This document shows positions 1-5,233 of a stretch of DNA of 8,682 nt, piece after piece. The translations under genes and the position numbers were made by a program. The notes under the pieces are model-generated. The model was not told the DNA's origin, ran no database searches, and saw only the letters and a program-made list of their open reading frames with translations. This DNA comes from Chloroflexota bacterium (GTDB lineage: Bacteria; Chloroflexota; Anaerolineae; Aggregatilineales; Aggregatilineaceae). Each line of letters begins with the position of its first letter. Positions within the stretch are counted from its first letter, which is position 1. The DNA lies in contig JACRBK010000428.1 in NCBI GenBank assembly GCA_016234525.1, positions 1 through 8,682 of the forward strand, given 5' to 3'.

Positions 1-164
1 AGCCCTTCTGCGATGGCCGCGACCCACAACGCCCGGCGGGGACTTAAAGCGCGGGTAGAGATCACTGTTGCTACTACATTCGAAGAATCGTGCAGACCAT
101 TAAAAAAGCCAAACACCAATGCTATGATGACAAAAACAAGCACTTGGAGAACGGATAACGACAT
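1..164 (-). CDS. pit: PiT-family inorganic phosphate permease, N-terminal fragment (runs off the window start)
   Basis: The minus strand from the ATG at 164-162 stays open to the window edge and gives the first 54 residues of a membrane protein. A hydrophobic first segment (about residues 5-21) runs into FGFFNGLHDSSNVVATVIST (residues 18-37) and then RALSPRRAL. This matches the N-terminal signature of PiT (PF01384) low-affinity phosphate/metal-phosphate symporters, usually seen as NGxxDxxNxxATxxxTRALxPR. A GAGG/AGGA Shine-Dalgarno stretch lies about 5 bases upstream of the ATG and supports the start. It is transcribed away from the DUF47 gene at 284, the usual partner of PiT permeases, which supports both calls. 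Most of the protein lies outside the window, so length and the C-terminal repeat cannot be checked. Confidence 0.85.
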   Translation of the reverse strand, partial: MSLSVLQVLVFVIIALVFGFFNGLHDSSNVVATVISTRALSPRRALWVAAIAEG

Positions 165-283
165 AAGTTCCTCATCTCGCCCGATGTTTGAAATATTATG
201 GCAAATGCACAAGAAGATGGTTAAAATTATTTTACTTGCTTTAAAGTATTTTTCCAATTTCGCTCCGCTGAGGCTTTACAACT
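165..283. other. AT-rich divergent intergenic region between pit and the DUF47 gene
   Basis: These 119 bases separate two divergent start codons and are clearly more AT-rich than the flanking coding DNA, so both promoters should lie here. On the minus strand a CATAAT/TAATAT stretch near 193-202 could be a -10 for pit. On the plus strand the TTAAAGTATT stretch near 241 could be a -10 for the DUF47 gene. Neither has a convincing -35 partner, and I see no clear Pho box. The plus-strand gene has a modest GAGG at 270-273, 10 bases before its ATG. Confidence 0.4.
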
Positions 284-949
284 ATGATCCGTCGTTTCTT
301 TCGAACCATCAGACAAAGATTGCAGCGTATCCGCGAAAGGTTTGCCCGCAAACCAAACCGTTTTATCGTTTATATGAATCAGCAAGCCGTGTTGGCAACC
401 GAAGCCACCGAAGCGCTGGTAAATTATATGATTAAGCCAAACAAAAGAAATGCACAGCGCGTCCGCCAGCTTGAAAAAGACGCAGATGAAGTGCGGCGTA
501 TCCTGGTGGACGACTTGAACCGCACCTTTGTGACCCCTATTGACCGCGAAGACATCTACGCGCTGTCGCGGGCCATCGATGACATTTTGGATGACACGTG
601 GTTTACGATCAACGAAATGGATATTTTGGAAGTGAACCCGAACACGCACTTGCAAGAAATGGCCGGGCGGCTTGACGATGCGGCTGAGGAACTCAAACTC
701 GCGATTGAACGCCTGGAGCGGCACCCGGGCGTCTCAAGTATGCACGCGATTCGGGCCAGAAAGCTGCGCAGCGAAATCGAAACCCTCTATCCAACCGCCC
801 TGGCGGATCTGTTCCGCAAACCCAAAGACCTGGATAACGTCATTATGATGCTAAAACTGCGGGAGATTTATCGCCACCTCTACCACGCAGCGGGCCGCAT
901 TGGGGATGCTGCCGACACGATAGACGATATCGTGGTTAAGTTTTTTTGA
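284..949 (+). CDS. DUF47 / PhoU-like Pit accessory protein
   Basis: This 221-residue protein fits the DUF47 (PF01865, PhoU-like helical bundle) family in length and pattern. It has a basic N-terminus (many Arg, residues 3-23), then long amphipathic helices. The family hallmark TPIDREDIYALSRAIDD is at residues 84-100. An acidic heptad-like C-terminal helix ends REIYRHLYHAAGRIGDAADT (193-212) before DDIVVKF. Acidic D/E-x3-D patterns around 64-69 and 208-215 resemble the metal-binding motifs of PhoU proteins. Members usually sit beside PiT permeases and are thought to modulate phosphate uptake from the cytoplasm. Here the partner pit is adjacent but divergent, rather than co-oriented as is more common. 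The start is ATG 284; no other in-frame ATG lies before the helical core. The function is inferred from family and neighbour. Confidence 0.88.
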   Translation: MIRRFFRTIRQRLQRIRERFARKPNRFIVYMNQQAVLATEATEALVNYMIKPNKRNAQRVRQLEKDADEVRRILVDDLNRTFVTPIDREDIYALSRAIDDILDDTWFTINEMDILEVNPNTHLQEMAGRLDDAAEELKLAIERLERHPGVSSMHAIRARKLRSEIETLYPTALADLFRKPKDLDNVIMMLKLREIYRHLYHAAGRIGDAADTIDDIVVKFF

Positions 950-1103
950 GTCTGGTCGGCGGCGCAATAAAACCACAACATCTGAGTACTGGCTAAAAAA
1001 TACATCCATCTCCATAATCTGTTCGATCACCTGGGCGGGGCGCAGCACCTGATCTCGCCCTCGTGTCTTAAATTTACTCGGTCGGAATTAAAGGTCGTGG
1101 TTG

Positions 1104-1841
1104 ATGGAAATCGAAGTGATACTGATTATTGCCACTGTCGGGCTGTTGATCGGGTTGGCAAAAGGCGGGTTTGGTCCGGTAGCGGGGGCGCTGGCAACGC
1201 CGCTGCTCAGCCAGGTGATGCCTGTACCGCAAGCGGTCGCCACAGCGCTCCCCCTGCTGATGATCGGGGATGTTTTTGCCCTGGGGACCTACTGGCGCCG
1301 TTGGGATATACACCACATCAGGCTGCTTGTCCCGGCGGCTGTGATAGGGGTCTTTGCCGGAGCTTACCTGCTCACGACGCTGCCCGATCACATATTACGC
1401 CCGGCGCTGGGTCTATTTACGCTGACTATTGTGATTTATAAAATAGTGAGTGTTCGCCTGACGGCGGCGAACTATCACCTGCACAACTGGCATGGTTATC
1501 TGGCGGGGGTGACTTCGGGATTCAGTTCGGCGGTTGCGAATGCGGGCGGGCCGCCGTTTACGGCCTATATGCTGCTGCAAAATGTAAGTCCAACCGTGTT
1601 TATTGGGACCACAACCTTATTTTTCTCAGTGACAAACCTTATAAAACTTCCGAGCTTCATCGTGGCGGGTTTGATGGACGATACCCCGTTACTCGTTGTT
1701 CTGGCGGTGATACCGCTCGTTTTGACCGGGGTCTGGTTAGGGAAGCGCTTCATCAAATGGGTCGACCCCAAAGTATTCGAGAACGTTATGCTGGTGCTGT
1801 TAGTAGTGGCCTGCCTGTTATTATTCGTAAAACCCGGTTAA
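1104..1841 (+). CDS. TauE/SafE-family permease (putative sulfite/organosulfonate exporter)
   Basis: This 245-residue, very hydrophobic protein has about seven or eight predicted membrane segments (roughly 4-20, 26-39, 44-62, 74-92, 98-116, 131-148, 164-190, 195-213, 225-243). Two family hallmarks of TauE/SafE (PF01925) are visible: KGGFG at 20-24 after the first helix, and SSAVANAGGPPFTAYML at 141-157 at the start of the second half. Family members export sulfite, sulfoacetate or related anions, or take up other anions, and the substrate cannot be read from sequence. A sulfur role fits the cysteine operon downstream but is inference. An AAGG at 1091-1094 precedes both a TTG at 1101 (6-base spacing) and the ATG at 1104 (9 bases); I prefer the ATG, and starting at TTG adds one residue. 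It ends 41 bases before the DinB gene. Confidence 0.85.
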   Translation: MEIEVILIIATVGLLIGLAKGGFGPVAGALATPLLSQVMPVPQAVATALPLLMIGDVFALGTYWRRWDIHHIRLLVPAAVIGVFAGAYLLTTLPDHILRPALGLFTLTIVIYKIVSVRLTAANYHLHNWHGYLAGVTSGFSSAVANAGGPPFTAYMLLQNVSPTVFIGTTTLFFSVTNLIKLPSFIVAGLMDDTPLLVVLAVIPLVLTGVWLGKRFIKWVDPKVFENVMLVLLVVACLLLFVKPG

Positions 1842-1882
1842 TAACTTGAACCCTCAAGACTCAACAGAGAAAGGACATGACA

Positions 1883-2413
1883 ATGGCTTCAATATCAGGT
1901 CGTCCCGGCGAAAATGAATATGCACCGTTTTACGCGGGTTACGTCCAGCGTGTGCCGGATGGCGATATTTTCGAGATACTCGCCCGGCAGATCGACTCGC
2001 TGCCCGCGCTGCTGGCGAAGTTGACGGTCGAACAGGCTGACTTTCGTCCCGGCCCGGCTGAATGGAGTATCAAAGAAGTCGTAGGGCATATGAACGATGC
2101 CGAGCGCGTTTTTGCCTACCGCGCGCTGCGAATTTCGCGCGGCGATCAGACGCCGCTGCCAGGGTTTGACCAGGATGAGTATGTCCGCACTGCCAACTTT
2201 GGGGATCGCACGCTGCCGGATCTGCTGGAGGAATTTGTGCTGCTTCGCCGCGCGAATTTGCTGGCCTTTAACCGTCTCACCCATGAGGCCATCCAGCGCC
2301 AGGGTACGGCGAGCGGATTCGGGGTGAGCGTTCGCGCGCTCATTTATATCCTGGCGGGCCACGTCGAACATCATATGGAGAGTTTGCGCCAGGATTATTT
2401 ACCAAAGTTGTGA
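1883..2413 (+). CDS. DinB-like four-helix-bundle protein (DinB/YfiT superfamily)
   Basis: This protein of about 176 residues has the layout of the DinB/YfiT metal-binding helix-bundle superfamily. Residues 54-75 carry the FRPGPAEWSIKEVVGHMND stretch (commonly xWS.kEvlgHl.D in the family). The C-terminal helix carries GHVEHHMESL with an H-x3-H pair. Counted from the ATG at 1883, the presumed metal-binding His triad is H69, H160 and H164, all present. Relatives include thiol S-transferases (bacillithiol- or mycothiol-dependent) and DNA-damage-inducible proteins of unknown action, so no reaction can be assigned. There are two in-frame ATGs, at 1877 and 1883. The AAGGA at 1871-1875 is only 1 base from the first but 7 from the second, which decides for 1883. 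It probably shares a transcript with the upstream permease. Confidence 0.8.
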   Translation: MASISGRPGENEYAPFYAGYVQRVPDGDIFEILARQIDSLPALLAKLTVEQADFRPGPAEWSIKEVVGHMNDAERVFAYRALRISRGDQTPLPGFDQDEYVRTANFGDRTLPDLLEEFVLLRRANLLAFNRLTHEAIQRQGTASGFGVSVRALIYILAGHVEHHMESLRQDYLPKL

Positions 2414-2483
2414 TAATACGGCGGAAATCCTGGGAGGCAGGGGCAGCGGGTTTGTGTAATTTACATAAGAAATAACTTATTTA
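2414..2483. other. Spacer upstream of the cys operon promoter, with a small inverted repeat
   Basis: No gene is visible. An AT-rich stretch from about 2455 precedes the promoter and could serve as an UP element. It contains ATAAG (2465-2469) and CTTAT (2476-2480), a 5-bp inverted repeat with a 6-base spacer that ends four bases before the -35 hexamer. This is a possible but weak operator. No terminator for the DinB gene is evident. Confidence 0.3.
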
Positions 2484-2512
2484 TTGACAGGTCCGCTAAA
2501 AAGTCTTAGACT
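2484..2512 (+). promoter_or_regulatory. Sigma70-like promoter of the cysteine operon leader
   Basis: TTGACA at 2484-2489 is a perfect -35 consensus. TAGACT at 2507-2512 matches four of six bases of the -10 consensus, and the spacer is exactly 17 bp. Transcription would begin at about 2518-2520 (AAA), placing the leader ORF start about 20 bases into the RNA and giving a leader of about 240 nt before cysM. The position immediately ahead of the attenuator supports it independently. Confidence 0.75.
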
Positions 2513-2540
2513 CTCAGAAAGGTCATAGAGAGTGCTAAAG

Positions 2541-2600
2541 ATGAGTCAACAAACCTGCATGTGTGCGAAGCAGGGGCAGTATCGTTACTTCGCACACTAA
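2541..2600 (+). CDS. Leader peptide with Cys-Met-Cys codons
   Basis: This 19-codon ORF runs from ATG 2541 to TAA 2598-2600 and encodes MSQQTCMCAKQGQYRYFAH. Cys codons TGC (2556-2558) and TGT (2562-2564) flank a Met codon. The second Cys codon lies inside the 5' arm of the hairpin at 2561-2597, and the stop codon directly follows that hairpin's 3' arm. A GAGAG at 2528-2532 gives a weak Shine-Dalgarno with an 8-base spacing. It begins about 20 bases after the predicted transcription start. Its role would be to sense charged tRNA-Cys by translation speed, not to make a functional product. Two Cys in 19 residues could occur by chance; their placement relative to the alternative RNA structures is the strong argument. 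Confidence 0.8.
   Translation: MSQQTCMCAKQGQYRYFAH
2561..2597 (+). promoter_or_regulatory. Anti-antiterminator hairpin (segments 1:2)
   Basis: GTGTGCGAAG (2561-2570) and CTTCGCACAC (2588-2597) form a perfect 10-bp stem with a 17-base loop, lying within the leader ORF. No T tract follows, so it is not a terminator itself. It sequesters 2588-2593, which is needed for the antiterminator, and is opened when a ribosome occupies the Cys codons. Confidence 0.85.
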
Positions 2601-2666
2601 GCACCAACAACCGCAACACGCGCCAACAAAGGTCACCAGACCAACGCGAAGAACGATACGTCCCTG
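2571..2666 (+). promoter_or_regulatory. Antiterminator (segments 2:3)
   Basis: Pairings seen are CTTCGC (2588-2593) with GCGAAG (2646-2651), GTATCGTT (2579-2586) with AACGATAC (2652-2659), C2577-G2660, G2576-U2661 wobble, and CAGGG (2571-2575) with CCCTG (2662-2666). Only A2578 and A2587 are unpaired. The pairing consumes the whole 5' arm of the terminator, so the two cannot coexist. The intervening loop holds a small GGTC/GACC hairpin (2631-2642). Confidence 0.8.
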
Positions 2667-2726
2667 AGGCAGTACGGAACGGTACTGCCACGTTGTTCAG
2701 GAGGGACGAGAATCGTTCTTTTTATT
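2649..2726 (+). terminator. Intrinsic terminator of the attenuator (segments 3:4)
   Basis: AAGAACGAT (2649-2657) pairs with ATCGTTCTT (2712-2720). CGTCCCT (2659-2665) pairs with AGGGACG (2702-2708). Inside these, GGCAGTAC (2668-2675) and GTACTGCC (2682-2689) form a perfect 8-bp stem with a 6-base loop. TTTTTATT at 2719-2726 follows directly. It stands 35 bases before the cysM start codon, so it can only act as a conditional terminator for that gene. Confidence 0.85.
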
Positions 2727-2761
2727 GTCTGATGGCCTTTTATATTTGAGGGAACAAGACC

Positions 2762-3703
2762 ATGACAGCGGCAGCCCGAATCGCCGAGGGACAGCACATC
2801 GAAGACTTGATCGGCCACACGCCGTTGTTAAGTTTTCGGAACATCACGGCCCATTTGCCCGCGACTATCGAAGTTCTTGCCAAAGCCGAATGGACCAATC
2901 CCGGCGGCAGTGTGAAAGATCGCGCCGCGCTCAACATGATCGTGACGGCGGAGGAAAAAGGTTGGATCGCACCAGGACGCACGACCCTGCTCGACAGCAC
3001 CAGCGGCAATACGGGCATCGCCTATGCCATGATCGGCGCGGCGCGCGGGTATGCGGTCAAACTGTTTATGCCGGGTAACGCCAGTACCGAACGTATCGCC
3101 ATTTTGTCTGCTTACGGCGTAGAAATTGTCCTGACTGATCCGATGGAAGGTTCGGACGGCGCGATCCGCGAAGTGCGCGCGCTGGCGGCGGCTGAACCGG
3201 ATAAGTATTTTTACGTCAACCAGTACAACAACGAGGCTAACTGGAAAGCGCATTACAAAACGACAGGACTCGAAATCTGGGAGCAGACACAGGGGCGTGT
3301 GACACACTTCCTCGCCGGGTTAGGCACCAGCGGGACCCTGATGGGTACGGGACGGCGGTTGAAAGACTTTAATCCCGCCATCCAGGTGATCGCCATCCAG
3401 CCGGATTCACCGTTTAACGGTCTTGAAGGCTTAAAACACATGGATACGGCCATCCAACCCGGCATCTATGACCCTTATTTCGCAGACCAGAATATCACGG
3501 TGCGAACGGAAGAGGCGTATGAGATGGCGCGCCGCCTGGCCCGCGACGAGGGTTATCTGGTCGGGATCAGCGCCGCCGCCGCGATGGTCGGTTCGCTGCG
3601 CATCGCGGAAGAATTAGCCGCCGAGAATCAGCCTGCCGTCGTCGTGACGATCTTTCCCGACAACGCCTACAAGTATCTAAGTGAGCCGTTTTGGACACGC
3701 TGA
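2762..3703 (+). CDS. cysM: PLP-dependent cysteine synthase, CysM type (probable CysO-thiocarboxylate-dependent)
   Basis: This 313-residue enzyme of the fold-type II cysteine synthase family replaces the leaving group of an activated serine with sulfide or a sulfur carrier, using PLP in the cytoplasm. IGHTPL is at 17-22. NPGGSVKDR (46-54) holds the Schiff-base lysine K52. STSGNTG (79-85) is the substrate/cofactor loop with N83, and GLGTSGTLMGTGRRL (186-200) is the PLP phosphate-binding loop. The segment GLKHMDTAIQPGIYDP (223-238) resembles, as I recall it, the LRNMDEG-type segment of M. tuberculosis CysM, which uses O-phosphoserine. This differs from the CysK pattern; Lys stands where that Arg would be. 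With mec, cysO and moeZ in the same operon, a CysO-dependent role is likely. A GAGGGAA (2748-2754) precedes the ATG by 7 bases. Expression should depend on the upstream attenuator. O-acetylserine versus O-phosphoserine use cannot be settled here. Confidence 0.9.
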   Translation: MTAAARIAEGQHIEDLIGHTPLLSFRNITAHLPATIEVLAKAEWTNPGGSVKDRAALNMIVTAEEKGWIAPGRTTLLDSTSGNTGIAYAMIGAARGYAVKLFMPGNASTERIAILSAYGVEIVLTDPMEGSDGAIREVRALAAAEPDKYFYVNQYNNEANWKAHYKTTGLEIWEQTQGRVTHFLAGLGTSGTLMGTGRRLKDFNPAIQVIAIQPDSPFNGLEGLKHMDTAIQPGIYDPYFADQNITVRTEEAYEMARRLARDEGYLVGISAAAAMVGSLRIAEELAAENQPAVVVTIFPDNAYKYLSEPFWTR

Positions 3704-3716
3704 GGCAAATAAGACT

Positions 3717-4163
3717 ATGAGACTGGTCCTACCCCCCACCCTGCATACAGGTATCCAACGCTATCTGGAAAGCGCCTTTCCCAACGAGGGCGGCGGTTTC
3801 CTGATCGGCAGGGTGGATAACGAAGATCGGATCGTGACCGAGACACGTTTTGTCGAAAACATCTTCGAGACGGAAGAACAGTATCACCGCTACCTGATGG
3901 ACAGCGGCGCATTTCAGGCCGCCGAAGATTATGCCGACGCCAACGGATTTACGCTGATCGGATACTTCCATTCTCACCCCGACTCACCCGCCATTCCGTC
4001 GGAGTTTGACCGTGTCCATGCCCTGCCCAACTTCATCTACCTGATTCTCTCTGTTCAGGCGGGACGGGCGGATCATTCGCTCGTCTGGTTATTGGCTGAT
4101 GATCGCAGCCGGTTTGTGCCGGTCGCGTTCGAGGAAAAATCAAGCATTATTCAAGGAGGATAA
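3717..4163 (+). CDS. mec: JAMM/MPN+ metalloprotease, Mec-type (releases cysteine from CysO-Cys)
   Basis: This is a 148-residue single-domain JAB/MPN protease. The full JAMM zinc motif is visible: E24 in NEGGG, then HSHPDSPAIPSEFD at 85-98. That gives H85-x-H87, seven residues, S95, two residues, D98, so all zinc ligands and the catalytic Glu are intact. In M. tuberculosis, Mec+ cuts the CysO-cysteine isopeptide-like adduct to free cysteine and CysO, and the same gene context here supports the same role. The ATG at 3717 is preferred over an upstream in-frame start at 3681, because 3681 lies inside cysM and adds residues unlike the family. The start follows the cysM stop by 13 bases with GAGG at 3702-3705. 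Homologues without a CysO partner have other substrates, so context matters for the name. Confidence 0.88.
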   Translation: MRLVLPPTLHTGIQRYLESAFPNEGGGFLIGRVDNEDRIVTETRFVENIFETEEQYHRYLMDSGAFQAAEDYADANGFTLIGYFHSHPDSPAIPSEFDRVHALPNFIYLILSVQAGRADHSLVWLLADDRSRFVPVAFEEKSSIIQGG

Positions 4164-4167
4164 TCTC

Positions 4168-5010
4168 ATGGCAGAACCACTGGTTAGTACCGCGTGGGTT
4201 GCAGAACATTTGAATACGCCGGGCGTGCGCCTGGTGGAAATTGATGTAGATACCAGCACGTATGCGGCGCAGGGCCACCTGCCCAACGCCGTTTCTTTTA
4301 ACTGGACCTCGCAGCTTCAGGATCAGGTCGCGCGCGACATCATCAGCCGCGAGAATTTCGAGGCGCTGCTGTCCGACGCCGGGATCACCAAGAGCGATCA
4401 TGTTGTGATCTACGGCGACAACAACAACTGGTTTGCGGCGTATGCACTCTGGCTGTTCAAATACTACAATCACGCTGAAGTCAGCCTGATGAACGGCGGG
4501 CGCAAACGGTGGGAACTCGATGGGCGCGCCTTTGTTCCCGATGTACCATCTTTTCCTCACAGTAATTACAAGGTCGATTCGGTCAACAAACACCTGCGCG
4601 CCGATCGCGAGTTCATCCTGAACCGCTTGGAAAAACCCGAGTTTGCGCTGGTCGATGTGCGCTCGCCCGATGAGTTTTCAGGGAAAATTGTTGCCCCGCC
4701 CGGCATGACCGAAACCGCGCAGCGTGCCGGACACATCCCCGGCGCGAGTAACATTCCCTGGGCGCGCGCGGTCAACGAGGACGGCACGTATAAAAGCACC
4801 GAAGAACTACGCGAACTCTATGCGGCGCAGGGGGTCAATGGCACAGCCAAAGACATCGTGGCCTACTGCCGCATCGGAGAGCGATCCTCGCATTCGTGGT
4901 TTGCGCTTACCTACCTGCTCGGCTACAAAAACGTGCGGAACTATGACGGCTCGTGGACGGAATGGGGAAACTTGATCGGCGCACCGATCCGGCAGGGCGC
5001 AGAAAGATAA
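4168..5010 (+). CDS. Two-domain thiosulfate sulfurtransferase (rhodanese, CysA2/SseA-like)
   Basis: This 280-residue protein has tandem rhodanese domains. The N-terminal domain (about 1-125) lacks a catalytic Cys, with DNNNWFAAYALWL at 84-96 where the loop would be. The C-terminal domain (about 140-280) has DVRSPDEF (163-170) and the active-site loop CRIGERS (234-240) with catalytic C234. The RIGERS loop and the NYDGSWTEWGN stretch (258-268) are typical of thiosulfate:cyanide sulfurtransferases of the mycobacterial CysA2/CysA3 group. The enzyme would take sulfane sulfur from thiosulfate as a C234 persulfide and could load the MoeZ rhodanese for CysO. A strong AAGGAGGA (4153-4160), overlapping the end of mec, sits 7 bases before the ATG and decides this start. 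Only 4 bases separate it from mec, so the genes are translationally close. Confidence 0.92.
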   Translation: MAEPLVSTAWVAEHLNTPGVRLVEIDVDTSTYAAQGHLPNAVSFNWTSQLQDQVARDIISRENFEALLSDAGITKSDHVVIYGDNNNWFAAYALWLFKYYNHAEVSLMNGGRKRWELDGRAFVPDVPSFPHSNYKVDSVNKHLRADREFILNRLEKPEFALVDVRSPDEFSGKIVAPPGMTETAQRAGHIPGASNIPWARAVNEDGTYKSTEELRELYAAQGVNGTAKDIVAYCRIGERSSHSWFALTYLLGYKNVRNYDGSWTEWGNLIGAPIRQGAER

Positions 5011-5043
5011 AAAAGGGCAGGCGTCTGCCTACCCCCTCTGGAC

Positions 5044-5090
5044 GGGGACAGTTACCCATTCCGGTTTGGCGACTCGATGGAGCTGTCCCC
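5044..5090. repeat. Inverted repeat GGGGACAG / CTGTCCCC
   Basis: Perfect 8-bp arms at 5044-5051 and 5083-5090 surround a 31-base loop. It lies between the sulfurtransferase and cysO, within the operon, and has no T tract. It may be an RNA hairpin or part of a degenerate insertion; function unknown. Confidence 0.5.
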
Positions 5091-5138
5091 ATAAAGAGTT
5101 TATCATAATCCGACGGAAGTCGGGAGAACCTGTTCACC

Positions 5139-5210
5139 TACCCCCATCCCTATAGTCCGGAAAACTCCCCTTCTCCTATCGAGGGAGAAGGGGTTGGGGG
5201 ATGAGGGGTA
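5139..5210. repeat. Palindromic C/G-run element (REP/MITE-like), with quadruplex potential
   Basis: The outer arms are T5139-C5150 with G5198-A5210, pairing 12 bp with only A5204 bulged. The inner arms CCCCTTCTCC (5167-5176) and GGAGAAGGGG (5184-5193) pair perfectly over 10 bp. The left side has a 16-base unpaired stretch between the two stems. The C-run/G-run wording resembles dispersed intergenic palindromes I recall from Chloroflexota and other genomes, but copy number cannot be judged from one window. The right half has four G-runs (5183-5185, 5190-5193, 5196-5200, 5205-5208) that also satisfy the G-quadruplex pattern. Confidence 0.6.
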
Positions 5211-5233
5211 AATAGAAACAGTTAGGAGAATCT

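Larger units (their letters stand above)
2518..2726 (+). promoter_or_regulatory. Cysteine-responsive transcription attenuator (leader RNA of the cysM-mec-cysO operon)
   Basis: This leader between the promoter and cysM has all parts of a ribosome-mediated attenuator. A short ORF has Cys-Met-Cys codons (2556-2564). Segment 1 (2561-2570) pairs perfectly over 10 bp with segment 2 (2588-2597). Segment 2, read as 2571-2593, can instead pair with segment 3 (2646-2666) over about 21 base pairs with only A2578 and A2587 bulged. Segment 3 (2649-2665) can instead pair with segment 4 (2702-2720) to make a terminator before a T tract. Expected logic: a ribosome stalled at the Cys codons covers segment 1, the antiterminator 2:3 forms and RNA polymerase reads into cysM. 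A ribosome reaching the stop at 2598-2600 covers segment 2, so 3:4 terminates. With no translation, 1:2 forms and also permits termination. The pairings are seen; the mechanism is inferred by analogy with trp/his attenuators. Confidence 0.85.
5011..5233. other. Intra-operon gap with hairpins, no gene
   Basis: These 223 bases interrupt an otherwise tight operon and contain no convincing ORF. Three structures are visible: a small GGCAG/CTGCC hairpin (5016-5029), a GGGGACAG/CTGTCCCC inverted repeat (5044-5051, 5083-5090), and a 72-base palindromic element (5139-5210). None has a downstream T tract, so they do not look like terminators. A TATCATAAT at 5101-5109 resembles a -10 but lacks a -35. 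The gap may hold an inserted repeat or RNA-processing signals that set CysO levels apart from the upstream genes. Confidence 0.5.

Noticed and set aside
13..435. Plus-strand 140-codon ORF at the window start
   Set aside because: It runs antisense through the pit start, crosses the AT-rich promoter gap and overlaps the start of the DUF47 gene in another frame. The minus-strand PiT signature is the real coding signal.
851..1048. Minus-strand ORF of 65 codons overlapping the end of the DUF47 gene
   Set aside because: It starts at GTG, overlaps a well-supported gene antisense for about 100 bases and resembles no family I know.
2518..2726. T-box or SAM riboswitch in the cysM leader
   Set aside because: The CGTCCCT before the terminator recalls T-box leaders, but there is no TGGNACC T-box core or recognisable specifier stem, and no SAM-I core sequences. 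The Cys-codon ORF and the alternative pairings explain the structure better.
2561..2749. 62-codon plus-strand ORF across the leader, starting GTG
   Set aside because: It runs through all three attenuator stems in a different frame from the leader peptide, has no good ribosome site and no recognisable protein pattern.
2725..3078. Plus-strand 117-codon ORF overlapping the cysM start
   Set aside because: Arg/His-rich out-of-frame shadow of cysM, whose motifs are unambiguous.
5016..5029. Possible terminator after the sulfurtransferase
   Set aside because: The stem is only 5 bp and is followed by ACCCCC rather than a T tract, and the genes downstream belong to the same pathway.
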